This document shows positions 1 to 8,167 of a DNA stretch of 64,000 nucleotides, in pieces (the first letter of the stretch is position 1; each line of letters begins with the position of its first letter). Made by a program: the position numbers and the translations under genes. A model generated the notes under the pieces. The model made no database searches and was not told where the DNA came from. It saw only the letters and a program-made list of their open reading frames with translations. This DNA is from Arthrobacter sp. zg-Y844. Its GTDB lineage: Bacteria; Actinomycetota; Actinomycetes; Actinomycetales; Micrococcaceae. Location: the NCBI RefSeq assembly GCF_024385465.1, contig NZ_JANFLS010000001.1:1302001-1366000 (forward strand), given 5' to 3'.

Positions 1-5
1 TGAAG

Positions 6-67
6 CTGGCTTCCCGCTCTGCATATGGGGGGAACGCAGAAGGGGAAGCCAGTTCCAACAGTATAAT
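6..67 (+). promoter_or_regulatory. Inverted repeat overlapping a promoter for the HTH gene
   Basis: Two 17-nt arms (6-22 and 36-52) are complementary except for two adjacent positions. A consensus -10 box TATAAT lies at 62-67, which puts the -35 region inside the right arm. The repeat could be a terminator of an upstream gene outside the window, or an operator, possibly bound by the HTH protein encoded just downstream. No good -35 hexamer is visible, which would suit a regulated promoter. Confidence 0.45.
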
Positions 68-105
68 TCCATTTGTTCGGGTAAATCCAATCGAGGGGGG
101 CCAAA

Positions 106-831
106 ATGGCGGTGTCTGCCAAGGCTTTCCAAAATTGGCGCACCGCAGTGGCTCCGGGTGAATCCAATGCGGACGTTTGCCGCCGGACGGGGATCAAGCG
201 CTCCACCCTGGCCCAGCAGGTTGTCCGGGGCAAAGTAGCGGAGATTACCGTGGTCCGGGTAGCCCGGGCGTACGGGAAAAATCCGGTAGAGGCCCTTTCT
301 GACTTCGAGGAGTACTCCGATCTGCTCGGCGGGCCGTGGCGGCCCAACCCCGCGGAACTCATCAGCCAGGTTTCCTACATCTGCATCCTGCAAATGATCC
401 TGGCCAGGGCCACCCAGAGTGGACCCCCGGAATGCCCCGACCTTGCCAAGCATCCGCACCGGAACGCGATCCGTTCCTGGTTCGAGGCAGTAGACCCGGG
501 GGACCTGCGCCAGCAGCTTAGCGCCCGGACCGGCGTTGCACCCCAGAATATTTCGGCCCAGCTTTCCGCGGCCCGGCTGGCACCTGAGCTGGCCGTGGAA
601 GCTGCGCGGATTGCGGGCGCTTCGCTGCCGGGCGGCCTGGTGGCCACCGGGCTGGTTACGCCGGAGGAGGCCGGCTGGCCGCAGAAGGGCCAGCAGGAAG
701 CTCTGGCTGCGCTCACCGATTCCGAACTCCTGTTTCTGGCCCGGGACCGCTTGGACGGGGCGGGAAAGCAACTAAGGAAGTTTGAACACGATGTGGAAAA
801 TGATCTAACGCTCTTGGAGAACCTGGGATGA
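106..831 (+). CDS. Protein with two HTH-like repeats (putative DNA-binding regulator)
   Basis: The 241-residue product starts at an ATG preceded by a strong purine-rich ribosome site (GAGGGGGG). Residues about 8-65 look like an XRE-type helix-turn-helix (core CRRTGIKRSTLAQQ). Residues about 125-185 repeat the same pattern (SARTGVAPQNISAQ, with a similar W...AV.PG lead-in), so the protein appears to be an internal duplication. No enzyme motif is visible. The C-terminal 30 residues are charged and possibly helical. The stop overlaps the next start (ATGA), so it is translationally coupled to a membrane protein, an arrangement seen in actinobacterial regulator and membrane-protein pairs. DNA binding is inferred from the repeats. 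The target is unknown, though its own promoter, with an overlapping inverted repeat, is the obvious candidate. Confidence 0.7.
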   Translation: MAVSAKAFQNWRTAVAPGESNADVCRRTGIKRSTLAQQVVRGKVAEITVVRVARAYGKNPVEALSDFEEYSDLLGGPWRPNPAELISQVSYICILQMILARATQSGPPECPDLAKHPHRNAIRSWFEAVDPGDLRQQLSARTGVAPQNISAQLSAARLAPELAVEAARIAGASLPGGLVATGLVTPEEAGWPQKGQQEALAALTDSELLFLARDRLDGAGKQLRKFEHDVENDLTLLENLG

Positions 832-1565
832 ATATAGCCTCCGCCATTCAGTTTGGCGCGCTGGCCGTTGTGGCTGTCTTTACCCTGGTTCGGCTGCCGC
901 TGGCTATCCGGGGGCGCAATCCAATGCTCTTTTGGGGGCTCGCAGCTACCACCATCGGAGTTGCGCTGAGCATTCCGTCGATATACCTTCCCGTGGATGC
1001 TTTGCTGGGCGGAGCAAACCATGCGAACCTGATTCTCCGTTATGCGACCTACGGAGTTGTAGCGTTCATTGGCGGAAGTGCCGCTGCAGCCTTCCGGGCC
1101 CCCCAGGTGCGGCGAATCATTCTTGGGCTACCCGGACTCGTAGTGCTGGCTGCTACCGTCATCGCCACCACCGTGTTGTTCAGCATGTGTGAAATGCCTG
1201 TCTCTTCGCCGGGCCTCAACGGCTATATGCACCAGGAGCATGTCTGGGCCTACTCAGTGCTCGGGCGGATCTATCCCGCCTATATAGCCGCCTGCCTGAT
1301 CATCCCCGCTTTCCGGGTTGCTGCGACCGCGAGGCGGCCGGCCCTGCTGCGGGTCGGATCGGCGTTGATAGGGTTTGCCCTTGCCGAGATCCTGATCTGG
1401 TCGGTGCTGTGGGTAACCGGACAGCAGACCGGTGTTTGGGACTATATCCTTCCGCATTCCTCGGTCATTGTTCTCACGGCGGGGCTCGCTGCCGTGGCCC
1501 TCTTCGGTATCGCCTCAAAAAAGAAGGAAAAGCAAAGCCTGCTGACTCCTTACTACACAAGATGA
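828..1565 (+). CDS. Seven-helix integral membrane protein, MAB_1171c-like
   Basis: The 245-residue product is almost entirely hydrophobic, with about seven predicted transmembrane segments and a lysine-rich C-terminal tail (SKKKEKQ) expected in the cytoplasm. The pattern of a short N-terminal helix, then a segment with IPSIYLPVDALLG and an Asn-rich loop, resembles the seven-helix part of the MAB_1171c-type proteins often encoded next to XRE regulators in actinobacteria. That assignment is from memory of the family and is tentative. It overlaps the upstream HTH gene by 4 bp (ATGA), so the two products are probably made together. A sensory or transport role is possible. The 3' end and the sequence after it are clearly more AT-rich than the surroundings, a possible sign of transfer. 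Confidence 0.65.
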   Translation: MNIASAIQFGALAVVAVFTLVRLPLAIRGRNPMLFWGLAATTIGVALSIPSIYLPVDALLGGANHANLILRYATYGVVAFIGGSAAAAFRAPQVRRIILGLPGLVVLAATVIATTVLFSMCEMPVSSPGLNGYMHQEHVWAYSVLGRIYPAYIAACLIIPAFRVAATARRPALLRVGSALIGFALAEILIWSVLWVTGQQTGVWDYILPHSSVIVLTAGLAAVALFGIASKKKEKQSLLTPYYTR

Positions 1566-1658
1566 CAATTAGGTAAAGTTGTTCACGATTTCATGTTTGT
1601 ATGCCAGAATAATGAATATGTAACGTCCGCTGCCTGTGGGGGGTCAGCGTGAAGTTGC

Positions 1659-1690
1659 AACGAAGCCAGCGGCACTGCCGCTGGCTTCGT
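1659..1690 (+). terminator. Hairpin terminator after the HTH/membrane pair
   Basis: A perfect 14-bp stem (1660-1673 with 1677-1690) closes a 3-nt loop. It lies between the plus-strand pair and the minus-strand ptsH and so could end transcription from both sides. No run of T follows. The arm contains GAAGCCAG, a core also present in the hairpin at 36-52. Confidence 0.6.
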
Positions 1691-1773
1691 CATTTCCGGA
1701 AGTAACCGGTGCTGAAGGCAAAAGGCGGGACAATCATGGAACGGATCGGCGCCCCGCCTCTTGCCCGGGCTGC

Positions 1774-2052
1774 CTAGGTCGCATCCAGATCCGTCTCGAG
1801 AATCTTGGCCAGTTCCTCCAGGGCCGTTTCCGCACCCGCGCCGTCCGAGCGGAGCACCACCACATCTCCGTGCGATGCACCCAGGCTCATCAGGGAGAGC
1901 ATGCTCGAGGCATCCATTGCCTCTTCGGCGGGTTCCCCTTCCATCGCTATGGTCACGTCGACGGGCTGGGCCGCTGCCGCTTCCGCGAAGATCGATGCCG
2001 GCCGGGCATGGAGTCCCACCCTGCTGGCCACTGTGGCTTTGCGTTCTGCCAT
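1774..2052 (-). CDS. ptsH: Phosphocarrier protein HPr
   Basis: This 92-residue protein is the small phosphocarrier of the sugar phosphotransferase system. It accepts phosphate from enzyme I on a histidine and passes it to sugar-specific EIIA domains in the cytosol. The active site GLHARPAS is present with His15 in the standard position. The regulatory-serine region of Gram-positive HPr is represented by SSMLSLMSLG near residue 50. Length is typical. The gene lies last in a minus-strand run fruK-fruA-ptsI-ptsH, 51 bp after ptsI, so general PTS components and fructose-specific ones are probably co-transcribed. Confidence 0.95.
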   Translation of the reverse strand: MAERKATVASRVGLHARPASIFAEAAAAQPVDVTIAMEGEPAEEAMDASSMLSLMSLGASHGDVVVLRSDGAGAETALEELAKILETDLDAT

Positions 2053-2103
2053 TTTTCGTTCCTTCCGTGGTTTAGCTGCTGGCTTTTGTTCCGCCTTGCC
2101 CGC

Positions 2104-3807
2104 CTACAGGCCGAGCTGTTCGAGGATGGGCAGCCGGCTGCGGACGATGGTCCGCGCTTCGGCCGCGGAGTGTGCCGCCAGGGCCCTCGCGGACAACTCT
2201 TTCGCCTGGTCATGGGTCACGGAAGCCAGGACCGCCCCCACGGTGGACAACGCCCGGGGGGTCATCGACAGCGTGTTCACCCCCATACCGGCCAGGACGA
2301 CGGCGAGTGCGGGGTCGGCGGCTGCCTCACCACAAACACCCACGGTCCTGGCGCCGGCAGCCGGGTCCAGTGCCGTGGCCCTTGCCGCACCGGCCACGGT
2401 GGCGGAAATCAACTGCAGGACAGCTGGCTGCCACGGGTCGTTCAGCGACGCCAGCGAACCCAGCTGCCGGTCCGAGGCCATGGTGTACTGCGTCAGGTCA
2501 TTGGTGCCCAGGCTGGCAAACCTCACCCGCGAAAGGATGGCTTCGGACATGATGGCCGCCGACGGCACCTCCACCATCACCCCGGGCATGCCGAGACCGG
2601 CTCCGGCGCACATCACCGCGAAGTCGGCGGCCTCCTCTGCGGTGGAGACCATCGGTGCCATGACCCAGACATCCGCCGTGGAGGCCCCGGCGGCAGCGGC
2701 AATAGCCTCGAGCTGGCGGGCAAGGACACCGGGTGTGGCCTGGTCGGTCCGGAATCCGCGTACCCCCAGCGCCGGGTTGGGCTCCGTTGCGTCCGTCAGG
2801 AACGGGAGCGGCTTGTCCGCGCCGGCGTCGAGGGTCCGGATCACTACCTTCCGGCCGGGGAACGCTTCGAACACCGCACCGTAGGCGGCAACCTGTTCCT
2901 CGATGGTGGGTTCGGTATCCCTGCCGAGGAAACAGAACTCCGTGCGGAGCAGCCCGATTCCTTCGGCACCTGCCTCTGCCGCGGCCCGGGCGTCCTTCCC
3001 CGACCCCACGTTGGCCAACAACGGCACCAGGTACCCGTCCGAGGTTGAGCCCGTGCCGTTGAACGCCGGAAGTGCGGAGCGTGCAGCGTATTTGTGCGCG
3101 GCCTCCCGTTCCTCTGCCCCGGGTTCCACCACCACGGTGCCGGCCGCGCCGTCGAGATAGATCTCGGCTCCATCAGGAACTTCGTCCGCGCCGGGGGCTC
3201 CGACCACGGCGGGCAGGCCCAGGGAGCGGGCGAGGATTGCCGTGTGGGACTGCGGGCCGCCCTCGCTGGTGACCAGGCCGATCACCATTGCCGGGTCCAG
3301 CGTTGCGGTGTCTGCCGGTGCCAGCTCCACGGCCGTGAGGATAAAGGGAACATCGGAAGCCGGAATCCCGGGTGCCGGCAGTCCGTTGAGTTCGGCGACA
3401 ATCCGGGCGCGGACATCCAGCACGTCCTGGGTCCGTTCAGCCATGTAGCCGCCGAGGCTCTGGAGCATGGCGGCTACCTCCATGCCCGCTTCCCAGATGG
3501 CCCGGTCCGTAGCCATGCCTGCGTTGATGTGTTTGCCCGCCGCTTTGAGCAGCATGGGATCGGAAGCCATCATGGCGGTGGCATCCAATACGGCTTTCGC
3601 GTCGCCCGAGGCAGTTTCCGCCCGGTGCTTAAGGTCCCCCCGGACTGCTTCAGCGGCATCCTTGAGGCGGCTTTTCTCCCCGTCCACCGTGCTGCCCGGG
3701 GCGGGTTTCGCCTCGGCGTCAGGCTCGGGCACCGGAGGCGGCATCCGGCGCGAGGGGCCGAGGACGCGTCCGGCACTGACTCCGATTCCCTGGATGGTCC
3801 GCATCAT
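2104..3807 (-). CDS. ptsI: PEP-protein phosphotransferase (PTS enzyme I)
   Basis: The 567-residue product transfers phosphate from phosphoenolpyruvate to HPr. The phosphohistidine site GGPQSHTAILARSLG is at about residue 183-197 (His188). The C-terminal PEP-binding barrel shows the signature SLGTNDLTQYTMASDR and a conserved Cys in VGVCGEAAADP. Length matches the family (about 550-575). The N-terminus has a proline/alanine-rich stretch near residues 22-40 that is not part of the conserved fold. It sits 28 bp downstream of fruA on the same strand and 51 bp upstream of ptsH, consistent with one PTS operon. Confidence 0.95.
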   Translation of the reverse strand: MMRTIQGIGVSAGRVLGPSRRMPPPVPEPDAEAKPAPGSTVDGEKSRLKDAAEAVRGDLKHRAETASGDAKAVLDATAMMASDPMLLKAAGKHINAGMATDRAIWEAGMEVAAMLQSLGGYMAERTQDVLDVRARIVAELNGLPAPGIPASDVPFILTAVELAPADTATLDPAMVIGLVTSEGGPQSHTAILARSLGLPAVVGAPGADEVPDGAEIYLDGAAGTVVVEPGAEEREAAHKYAARSALPAFNGTGSTSDGYLVPLLANVGSGKDARAAAEAGAEGIGLLRTEFCFLGRDTEPTIEEQVAAYGAVFEAFPGRKVVIRTLDAGADKPLPFLTDATEPNPALGVRGFRTDQATPGVLARQLEAIAAAAGASTADVWVMAPMVSTAEEAADFAVMCAGAGLGMPGVMVEVPSAAIMSEAILSRVRFASLGTNDLTQYTMASDRQLGSLASLNDPWQPAVLQLISATVAGAARATALDPAAGARTVGVCGEAAADPALAVVLAGMGVNTLSMTPRALSTVGAVLASVTHDQAKELSARALAAHSAAEARTIVRSRLPILEQLGL

Positions 3808-3835
3808 CTAAGCCTTCCTCTTCATCGACTGTGCT

Positions 3836-6043
3836 TTAGGCAATTGCTGGTTCCTCCACCTTTTTCCGGGGCTTCACGAACCGTTTCAAAGCCACGTAAA
3901 CGAACCCGGTAACGGCTGCTCCGGCCAGTATGGCGACGATGAACATCAGCAGGTTGCCGATGGCGAAGAACACGAAGATACCGCCGTGCGGTGCCTGTGA
4001 GGTTACCCCGGTGCCCAGACAGATCGCACCGGCCACCGCACCGCCCAGCATGGTGGAGGGAATGACCCGGAAGAAATCGGAAGCGGCAAACGGGATGGCG
4101 CCCTCCGAAATGAAGGCCGCGCCCAGCAGCCACGCAGCCTTTCCGTTCTCGCGCAGGGCCATGCTGAACTGGTTCTTTGCCAGCACCGTGGAGGCAAAGG
4201 CCATGCCCAGCGGCGGGACCATGCCGGCGGCCATGACCGCTGCCATGATTTCCCACGGCACCTGGTTCTCGAAGCTGCCTTCCCCAAGCCCGGCCACGGC
4301 AAACGCGTACGCCACCTTGTTGATCGGGCCACCCAGATCGGAACCCATCATCAGGCCGAGAATGATGCCCAGGCCGATGGCCGCCACACCGGTGAGGCCG
4401 GTCAGCCAGTCATTCAGTCCCAGGGTCAAGGCGGCAATGGGTCCGCCCAGGACCAGCATCATCAGGCCGGAGGCTATGATCGACGCCAAAAGCGGAATGA
4501 TGACCACCGGCATCAGCCCCCGCATCCACGACGGAACGTTCCAGCCGCCGATCCAGCGGGCCGCGTAACCGGCCAGCAGGCCGCCGATGATGCCGCCGAT
4601 GAAGCCGGCATCCATAAACACCGCCACGGCGCCTGCAGTGAAGCCCGGTGCGATGCCGGGCCGGTCGGCCAGGGCATACGCAATGTAGCCGGCCAGGGCA
4701 GGCACCAGGAAGCCCATGGACAGGGAGCCGATCTTCCAGAACACGGCCCCGAGATAGGCGATTATCCCTTCAGGCGGCGGATTCAGGAGGGACGTGCCGT
4801 CCAGCATCCGGTCTCCGTTGGCAACGTCGTCGACCGACAGGGCGAGCTCGTAGCCGCCCAGGAGGAAGCCGAGGGCAATCAGCAGGCCGCCGCCGGCAAC
4901 AAACGGAATCATGTAGCTGACGCCGGTCAGCAGCGCCCGCTTGAGCTGTCCGCCGAAGCCTTCGCCGCCGGAGCCGGACCCGCCTTCGTTCTCCTCCCCG
5001 CCGCCGCCGCCTCCGGACACGCGCCGGGCATTCGGGTCATTGACTGCGTTGAGGGCTTCGTCGATCATCACGCCCGGTTCGTCGATGCCGCGTTTCACGG
5101 GTCCGCTGATCAGCGGTTTCCCGGCGAAGCGCCCCTTGTCCCGGACATCGACGTCGACGGCGAAGATCACCGCTTCCGCGTTGCGGATCACCGAGGGGTC
5201 CAGGGGAGTGGATTTGGCGGAACCCTGGGTTTCCACCTGCAGGTCGACGCCTCGCTCGGCAGCTGCCGCGGCGAGGGAATCAGCGGCCATGTAGGTGTGC
5301 GCAATACCGGTGGGGCACGCGGTGACGGCGACCAGATGCCGTGACCTCGAGGTGTCGGTTTGGGTTGCCCCGGTACCGCCCGCGGACGCAGGAGCGTCGG
5401 CTCCGTGTCCGCCGTCACCGGTTCCGTCCGCTTGGCCCCCGTCGCGGGAGCCCCCGTCGCGGGAGCCCCCGTTGCGGGAGCCGGCGTCGTGGGAGCCGGC
5501 GTCGCTGCCCACGGCAGTCGCGCCGGTGGCCGCACCCGCCGCAGCGGCGCCGCCCGCACCGGCGGCGCTTCCGGCGCTGTCCGGTGCCGGGCCGAGTCCG
5601 AGGGCTCCGTCGACCAGTTCCACGATCTGCACCGGCGAGGTAGCCGAACGTAGGGAGGCGGTGAAGTCCTTACGGATGAGTGATCGGGCCAGCTTTGCGA
5701 GCAGCTGGAGGTGTTCCTGGTCCGCTCCTTCCGGAGCTGCAATGAAAAAGACGATGTCGGCGGGGCCGTCCTTCGCTCCCCAGTCCACTGCGGGGCGGAT
5801 CCGTGCCATGGCGAGCGTCGGTTGGGTGACCGCCGCGGATCGGCAGTGCGGAATCGCAATGCCGCCGGGCACGCCGGTGGCGGTCTTCGATTCACGGGCC
5901 ATCGCATCCGCGTAGAGGTCTTCGTAGTTGGTGGCTCGTCCCGCGGCCACCACGCCCCGGGCCAAATGGCCGATAACAGCGGTCTTGTCCGTGCCCAGGT
6001 TCTCGTCCAATGTGACCAGATCCGGCGTAATGAGGTCCGACAT
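3836..6043 (-). CDS. fruA: PTS fructose transporter, fused EIIA-EIIB-EIIC
   Basis: This 735-residue membrane protein imports fructose and phosphorylates it to fructose 1-phosphate. Domain order is EIIA (residues 1-150, phosphoHis66 in GIAIPHCRS), a glycine/alanine/aspartate-rich linker (about 154-235), EIIB (about 236-340, phosphoCys243 in VTACPTGIAHT), a second glycine/glutamate-rich linker (about 345-370), and EIIC with about nine or ten membrane helices. The first linker includes GSRDGG-type tandem repeats encoded by 15-bp DNA repeats. The start codon overlaps the fruK stop (TGATG). Fructose specificity follows from the FruA-type domain order and from the adjacent 1-phosphofructokinase; related substrates such as mannose cannot be excluded. 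Confidence 0.93.
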   Translation of the reverse strand: MSDLITPDLVTLDENLGTDKTAVIGHLARGVVAAGRATNYEDLYADAMARESKTATGVPGGIAIPHCRSAAVTQPTLAMARIRPAVDWGAKDGPADIVFFIAAPEGADQEHLQLLAKLARSLIRKDFTASLRSATSPVQIVELVDGALGLGPAPDSAGSAAGAGGAAAAGAATGATAVGSDAGSHDAGSRNGGSRDGGSRDGGQADGTGDGGHGADAPASAGGTGATQTDTSRSRHLVAVTACPTGIAHTYMAADSLAAAAAERGVDLQVETQGSAKSTPLDPSVIRNAEAVIFAVDVDVRDKGRFAGKPLISGPVKRGIDEPGVMIDEALNAVNDPNARRVSGGGGGGEENEGGSGSGGEGFGGQLKRALLTGVSYMIPFVAGGGLLIALGFLLGGYELALSVDDVANGDRMLDGTSLLNPPPEGIIAYLGAVFWKIGSLSMGFLVPALAGYIAYALADRPGIAPGFTAGAVAVFMDAGFIGGIIGGLLAGYAARWIGGWNVPSWMRGLMPVVIIPLLASIIASGLMMLVLGGPIAALTLGLNDWLTGLTGVAAIGLGIILGLMMGSDLGGPINKVAYAFAVAGLGEGSFENQVPWEIMAAVMAAGMVPPLGMAFASTVLAKNQFSMALRENGKAAWLLGAAFISEGAIPFAASDFFRVIPSTMLGGAVAGAICLGTGVTSQAPHGGIFVFFAIGNLLMFIVAILAGAAVTGFVYVALKRFVKPRKKVEEPAIA
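5436..5510. repeat. 15-bp tandem repeat in the FruA linker
   Basis: Five consecutive 15-bp units start at 5436. The first two are identical (CCCCCGTCGCGGGAG), the third differs at one base, and the fourth and fifth are more diverged. They are in frame and encode a Gly-Ser-Arg-Asp-type linker between EIIA and EIIB. Copy number is likely to vary between strains. Confidence 0.8.
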
Positions 6044-7098
6044 CAGCTTTCCTCCTTCGAAGACGACGACGACGACGGCGAAGCGGTGGCGCTCCCTGCG
6101 GCGGCAGCTCCCCGGGGGGTGCCCCGGGTGCCGTTGAGGGTGGTGACCGTTACCGCTCCGGGATCAGTGGCTGTAACGGCTGGGACAGTGGTTCCGGGAA
6201 GGGAAGCAGCGGCGGCACCGTGGGCCACGGCCTGCCGTAGGCAGTCCGGGGGCGCCGCACCGGAGACATCGGCAAGCAGGTACCCGGCCAGGGCCGAATC
6301 CCCTGCGCCAACCGTCGAGCGGGCCTGCACGGGTGGCCGGGTGGCCAGCCAGCTTCCGTGCGCGGTGACCAGCAGTGCGCCCCTGGCGCCCAAAGTGGCG
6401 AGGACAGCGCCGACGCCGCGTTCAATCAGCATCCCCGCCGCCCGCGCCGCCAGCAGGGGGTCGGCTTCCAGCTCCGCTTCGGAGGAAAACCCCGTGGCTT
6501 CGGAGAGTTCCTCGGCATTGGGTTTAAGCAGGTCCGGCTCCGCTCCGTGGAGCAGCGCGCCCATGAGCGGCGGTCCGGATGAGTCGATGGCTATGCGGGG
6601 TGCCTTGGCCCCCAGCCGGTCCCTCACGGTGTGGGCCACCGAAGCGTAAAAGTCCGGCGGCACTTCCGGGGGGAGGGAGCCGGCCAGCACCAGCCAGGAA
6701 CCCGGGCCGCTGTCACTGGCGGTGCAGGCCCCTACCAGCAGGGAGATCAGTGCTTCCTGCTCCACCGGCTTCAGCGGCGGACCGGGAGCATTGATCTTGG
6801 TAGTGGTGCCGTCCGGCTCCGTGAGCGTGATGTTGCTGCGCAGCGGTGCCGTGATGGGCAGGTTCAAGTACTCGACTCCCGCCTGCCGCAATCCGGCCAT
6901 GACGGGATCGGTGTCGGCGCCGGGAAGGACGGCAACGGACCGGATGCCGGAGACGGTCAGGGCCCGGGAGACGTTGACGCCTTTGCCGCCCGGTTCTTCC
7001 CCCGCGGCAACGGCGCGCTGGACGGCTCCCCGCTCCAGTACTCCGGGGAGTTGGACGGTGCGGTCAAGGCTGGGATTGGCGGTAAGGGTGAGGATCAT
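6043..7098 (-). CDS. fruK: 1-phosphofructokinase (PfkB family)
   Basis: The kinase converts fructose 1-phosphate to fructose 1,6-bisphosphate, the step after FruA import. The start at 7098 begins MILTLTANPSLDRTV, the usual N-terminus of the family. An in-frame extension upstream is possible but lacks family similarity and would cover the promoter. The PfkB catalytic signature GAGDSALAGYL and a substrate-binding VLAGSLPP motif are present. At 351 residues it is slightly longer than the usual 310-330, owing to an Ala/Ser-rich C-terminal tail that ends in a run of serines. Its stop overlaps the fruA start, so translation is coupled. No DeoR-type fru regulator gene is adjacent, although one often is in related organisms. 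Confidence 0.92.
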   Translation of the reverse strand: MILTLTANPSLDRTVQLPGVLERGAVQRAVAAGEEPGGKGVNVSRALTVSGIRSVAVLPGADTDPVMAGLRQAGVEYLNLPITAPLRSNITLTEPDGTTTKINAPGPPLKPVEQEALISLLVGACTASDSGPGSWLVLAGSLPPEVPPDFYASVAHTVRDRLGAKAPRIAIDSSGPPLMGALLHGAEPDLLKPNAEELSEATGFSSEAELEADPLLAARAAGMLIERGVGAVLATLGARGALLVTAHGSWLATRPPVQARSTVGAGDSALAGYLLADVSGAAPPDCLRQAVAHGAAAASLPGTTVPAVTATDPGAVTVTTLNGTRGTPRGAAAAGSATASPSSSSSSKEES

Positions 7099-7198
7099 GA
7101 AGGGGATCCGTCCAGGCCGTGCCTGCCAGGGCCGGCCGCTGTTGGGTGGGGAACGGCTTGCCGGTGCGGTTCCCGGTGCTTTTGGTGGCTTTTGCTTG

Positions 7199-7234
7199 GA
7201 TACATGCACGCCCGCGATCTGTGGCAATTGCCAC
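7199..7234 (-). promoter_or_regulatory. Probable fruK promoter with a palindromic operator
   Basis: GTGGCAATTGCCAC at 7221-7234 is a perfect 14-bp palindrome. Read on the minus strand, its right half supplies a -35-like TTGCCA (7227-7222), followed after 17 nt by a weak -10 TGTATC (7204-7199). A related half-site GTGGCAATGG lies at 7276-7285. A repressor bound here would block the fru-pts promoter. The identity of the regulator is not visible. Confidence 0.5.
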
Positions 7235-7331
7235 GTATATGCGCTGAATGCGACTCTACTTTTGCCGCACCACCCGTGGCAATGGCCCTCGGGCGGCGCC
7301 GCGCCGACGGCCTGCAAACGGCGTGCAGCGC

Positions 7332-7337
7332 TACGCT
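7332..7337 (+). promoter_or_regulatory. -10 box TACGCT of a leaderless transcript
   Basis: TACGCT ends exactly 6 nt before the ATG at 7344, the spacing expected if transcription begins at the start codon. It supports choosing that ATG over the longer reading from 7248. Confidence 0.5.
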
Positions 7338-7343
7338 GAACCG

Positions 7344-7976
7344 ATGGAAAACGTAACGTGGTCCGAGCCGGCGGAGCGGCGCCGGGGGCGCGAACTGGTG
7401 GTCTTTCTGCACGGCTACGGATCCGGCGAGCAGGCAATGGAGCGGCTCTTCATTGCCCTGCCGCCTTCTGCTGTCGGAGCCGCGGTGCGGGGGCCGTTGG
7501 ACGTGGGCGGAGCCAGCGGGTGGTTCCTGCTGGATCCGCTCCTGAACTCGGACACCGCCGAGGTCCTGGAATCCGCCCTCTCGCTGCTGGCCTGGCTGAA
7601 CCGGACCCGGACGGAATACGGATTCACCGGCATCTCGCTGGTGGGATTTTCCCAGGGCATGGCCATGGCCGGCACGCTGCTGCGGCTGAGGCCGCAGGAT
7701 TTTCGCGCCGTCGTCGGCCTTTCCGGTTTTATTGCCCGCAACGAACTCCTCGCCGCCGCGGAACCGCTGCCCGTAAGGGTGCCGTTCTTTTGGGGGCGGG
7801 ACCGGGAGGACTGGGTTATTAATGCAGACGCAGTGGATTACACCGCGCAGTGGCTTGACGAGAATGTGGCGCTGACGGCACGGACCTATTCGGGAATGGG
7901 GCATTCCATAGGTACGCGTGAAATGACCGATGTAGCGGTTTTCCTTCGCCGATACCTTGTCCCCGACACGCCGTAG
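7344..7976 (+). CDS. Alpha/beta hydrolase, carboxylesterase/phospholipase family
   Basis: The 210-residue cytosolic protein has the small-esterase layout of the acyl-protein thioesterase and phospholipase group. An oxyanion-side motif FLHGYGSGE sits near the N-terminus, the nucleophile elbow GFSQGM carries the catalytic serine, and a C-terminal MGHSIG carries the probable catalytic histidine. An aspartate for the triad probably lies in the WVINADAVDY region. No signal peptide is visible. The start at 7344 is preferred because of the -10 box 6 nt upstream and because the family similarity begins just after it. The gene is divergent from fruK. The natural ester substrate is unknown. Confidence 0.8.
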   Translation: MENVTWSEPAERRRGRELVVFLHGYGSGEQAMERLFIALPPSAVGAAVRGPLDVGGASGWFLLDPLLNSDTAEVLESALSLLAWLNRTRTEYGFTGISLVGFSQGMAMAGTLLRLRPQDFRAVVGLSGFIARNELLAAAEPLPVRVPFFWGRDREDWVINADAVDYTAQWLDENVALTARTYSGMGHSIGTREMTDVAVFLRRYLVPDTP

Positions 7977-8167
7977 GGAACGCCGACACGCCCCAGGGGA
8001 CAATAGCTGGAATTGGGCGCACACCCGCGGTACCTAACACACCCCCGGCTGAATGGGAATTCCCTCCGGACTGTGACGTAAGGTTGCTGATCAAGTAGTC
8101 TGGAGGAAAGCGTGGCTCACAAGGTCGTGCTTCAAATCACTGTCACTCACATAGCAAGGAGAATCTC

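Noticed and set aside
1636-3048. A long plus-strand open frame opposite ptsH and ptsI
   Set aside because: It is antisense to two certain genes, has no family similarity and shows the composition expected of a GC-rich shadow frame.
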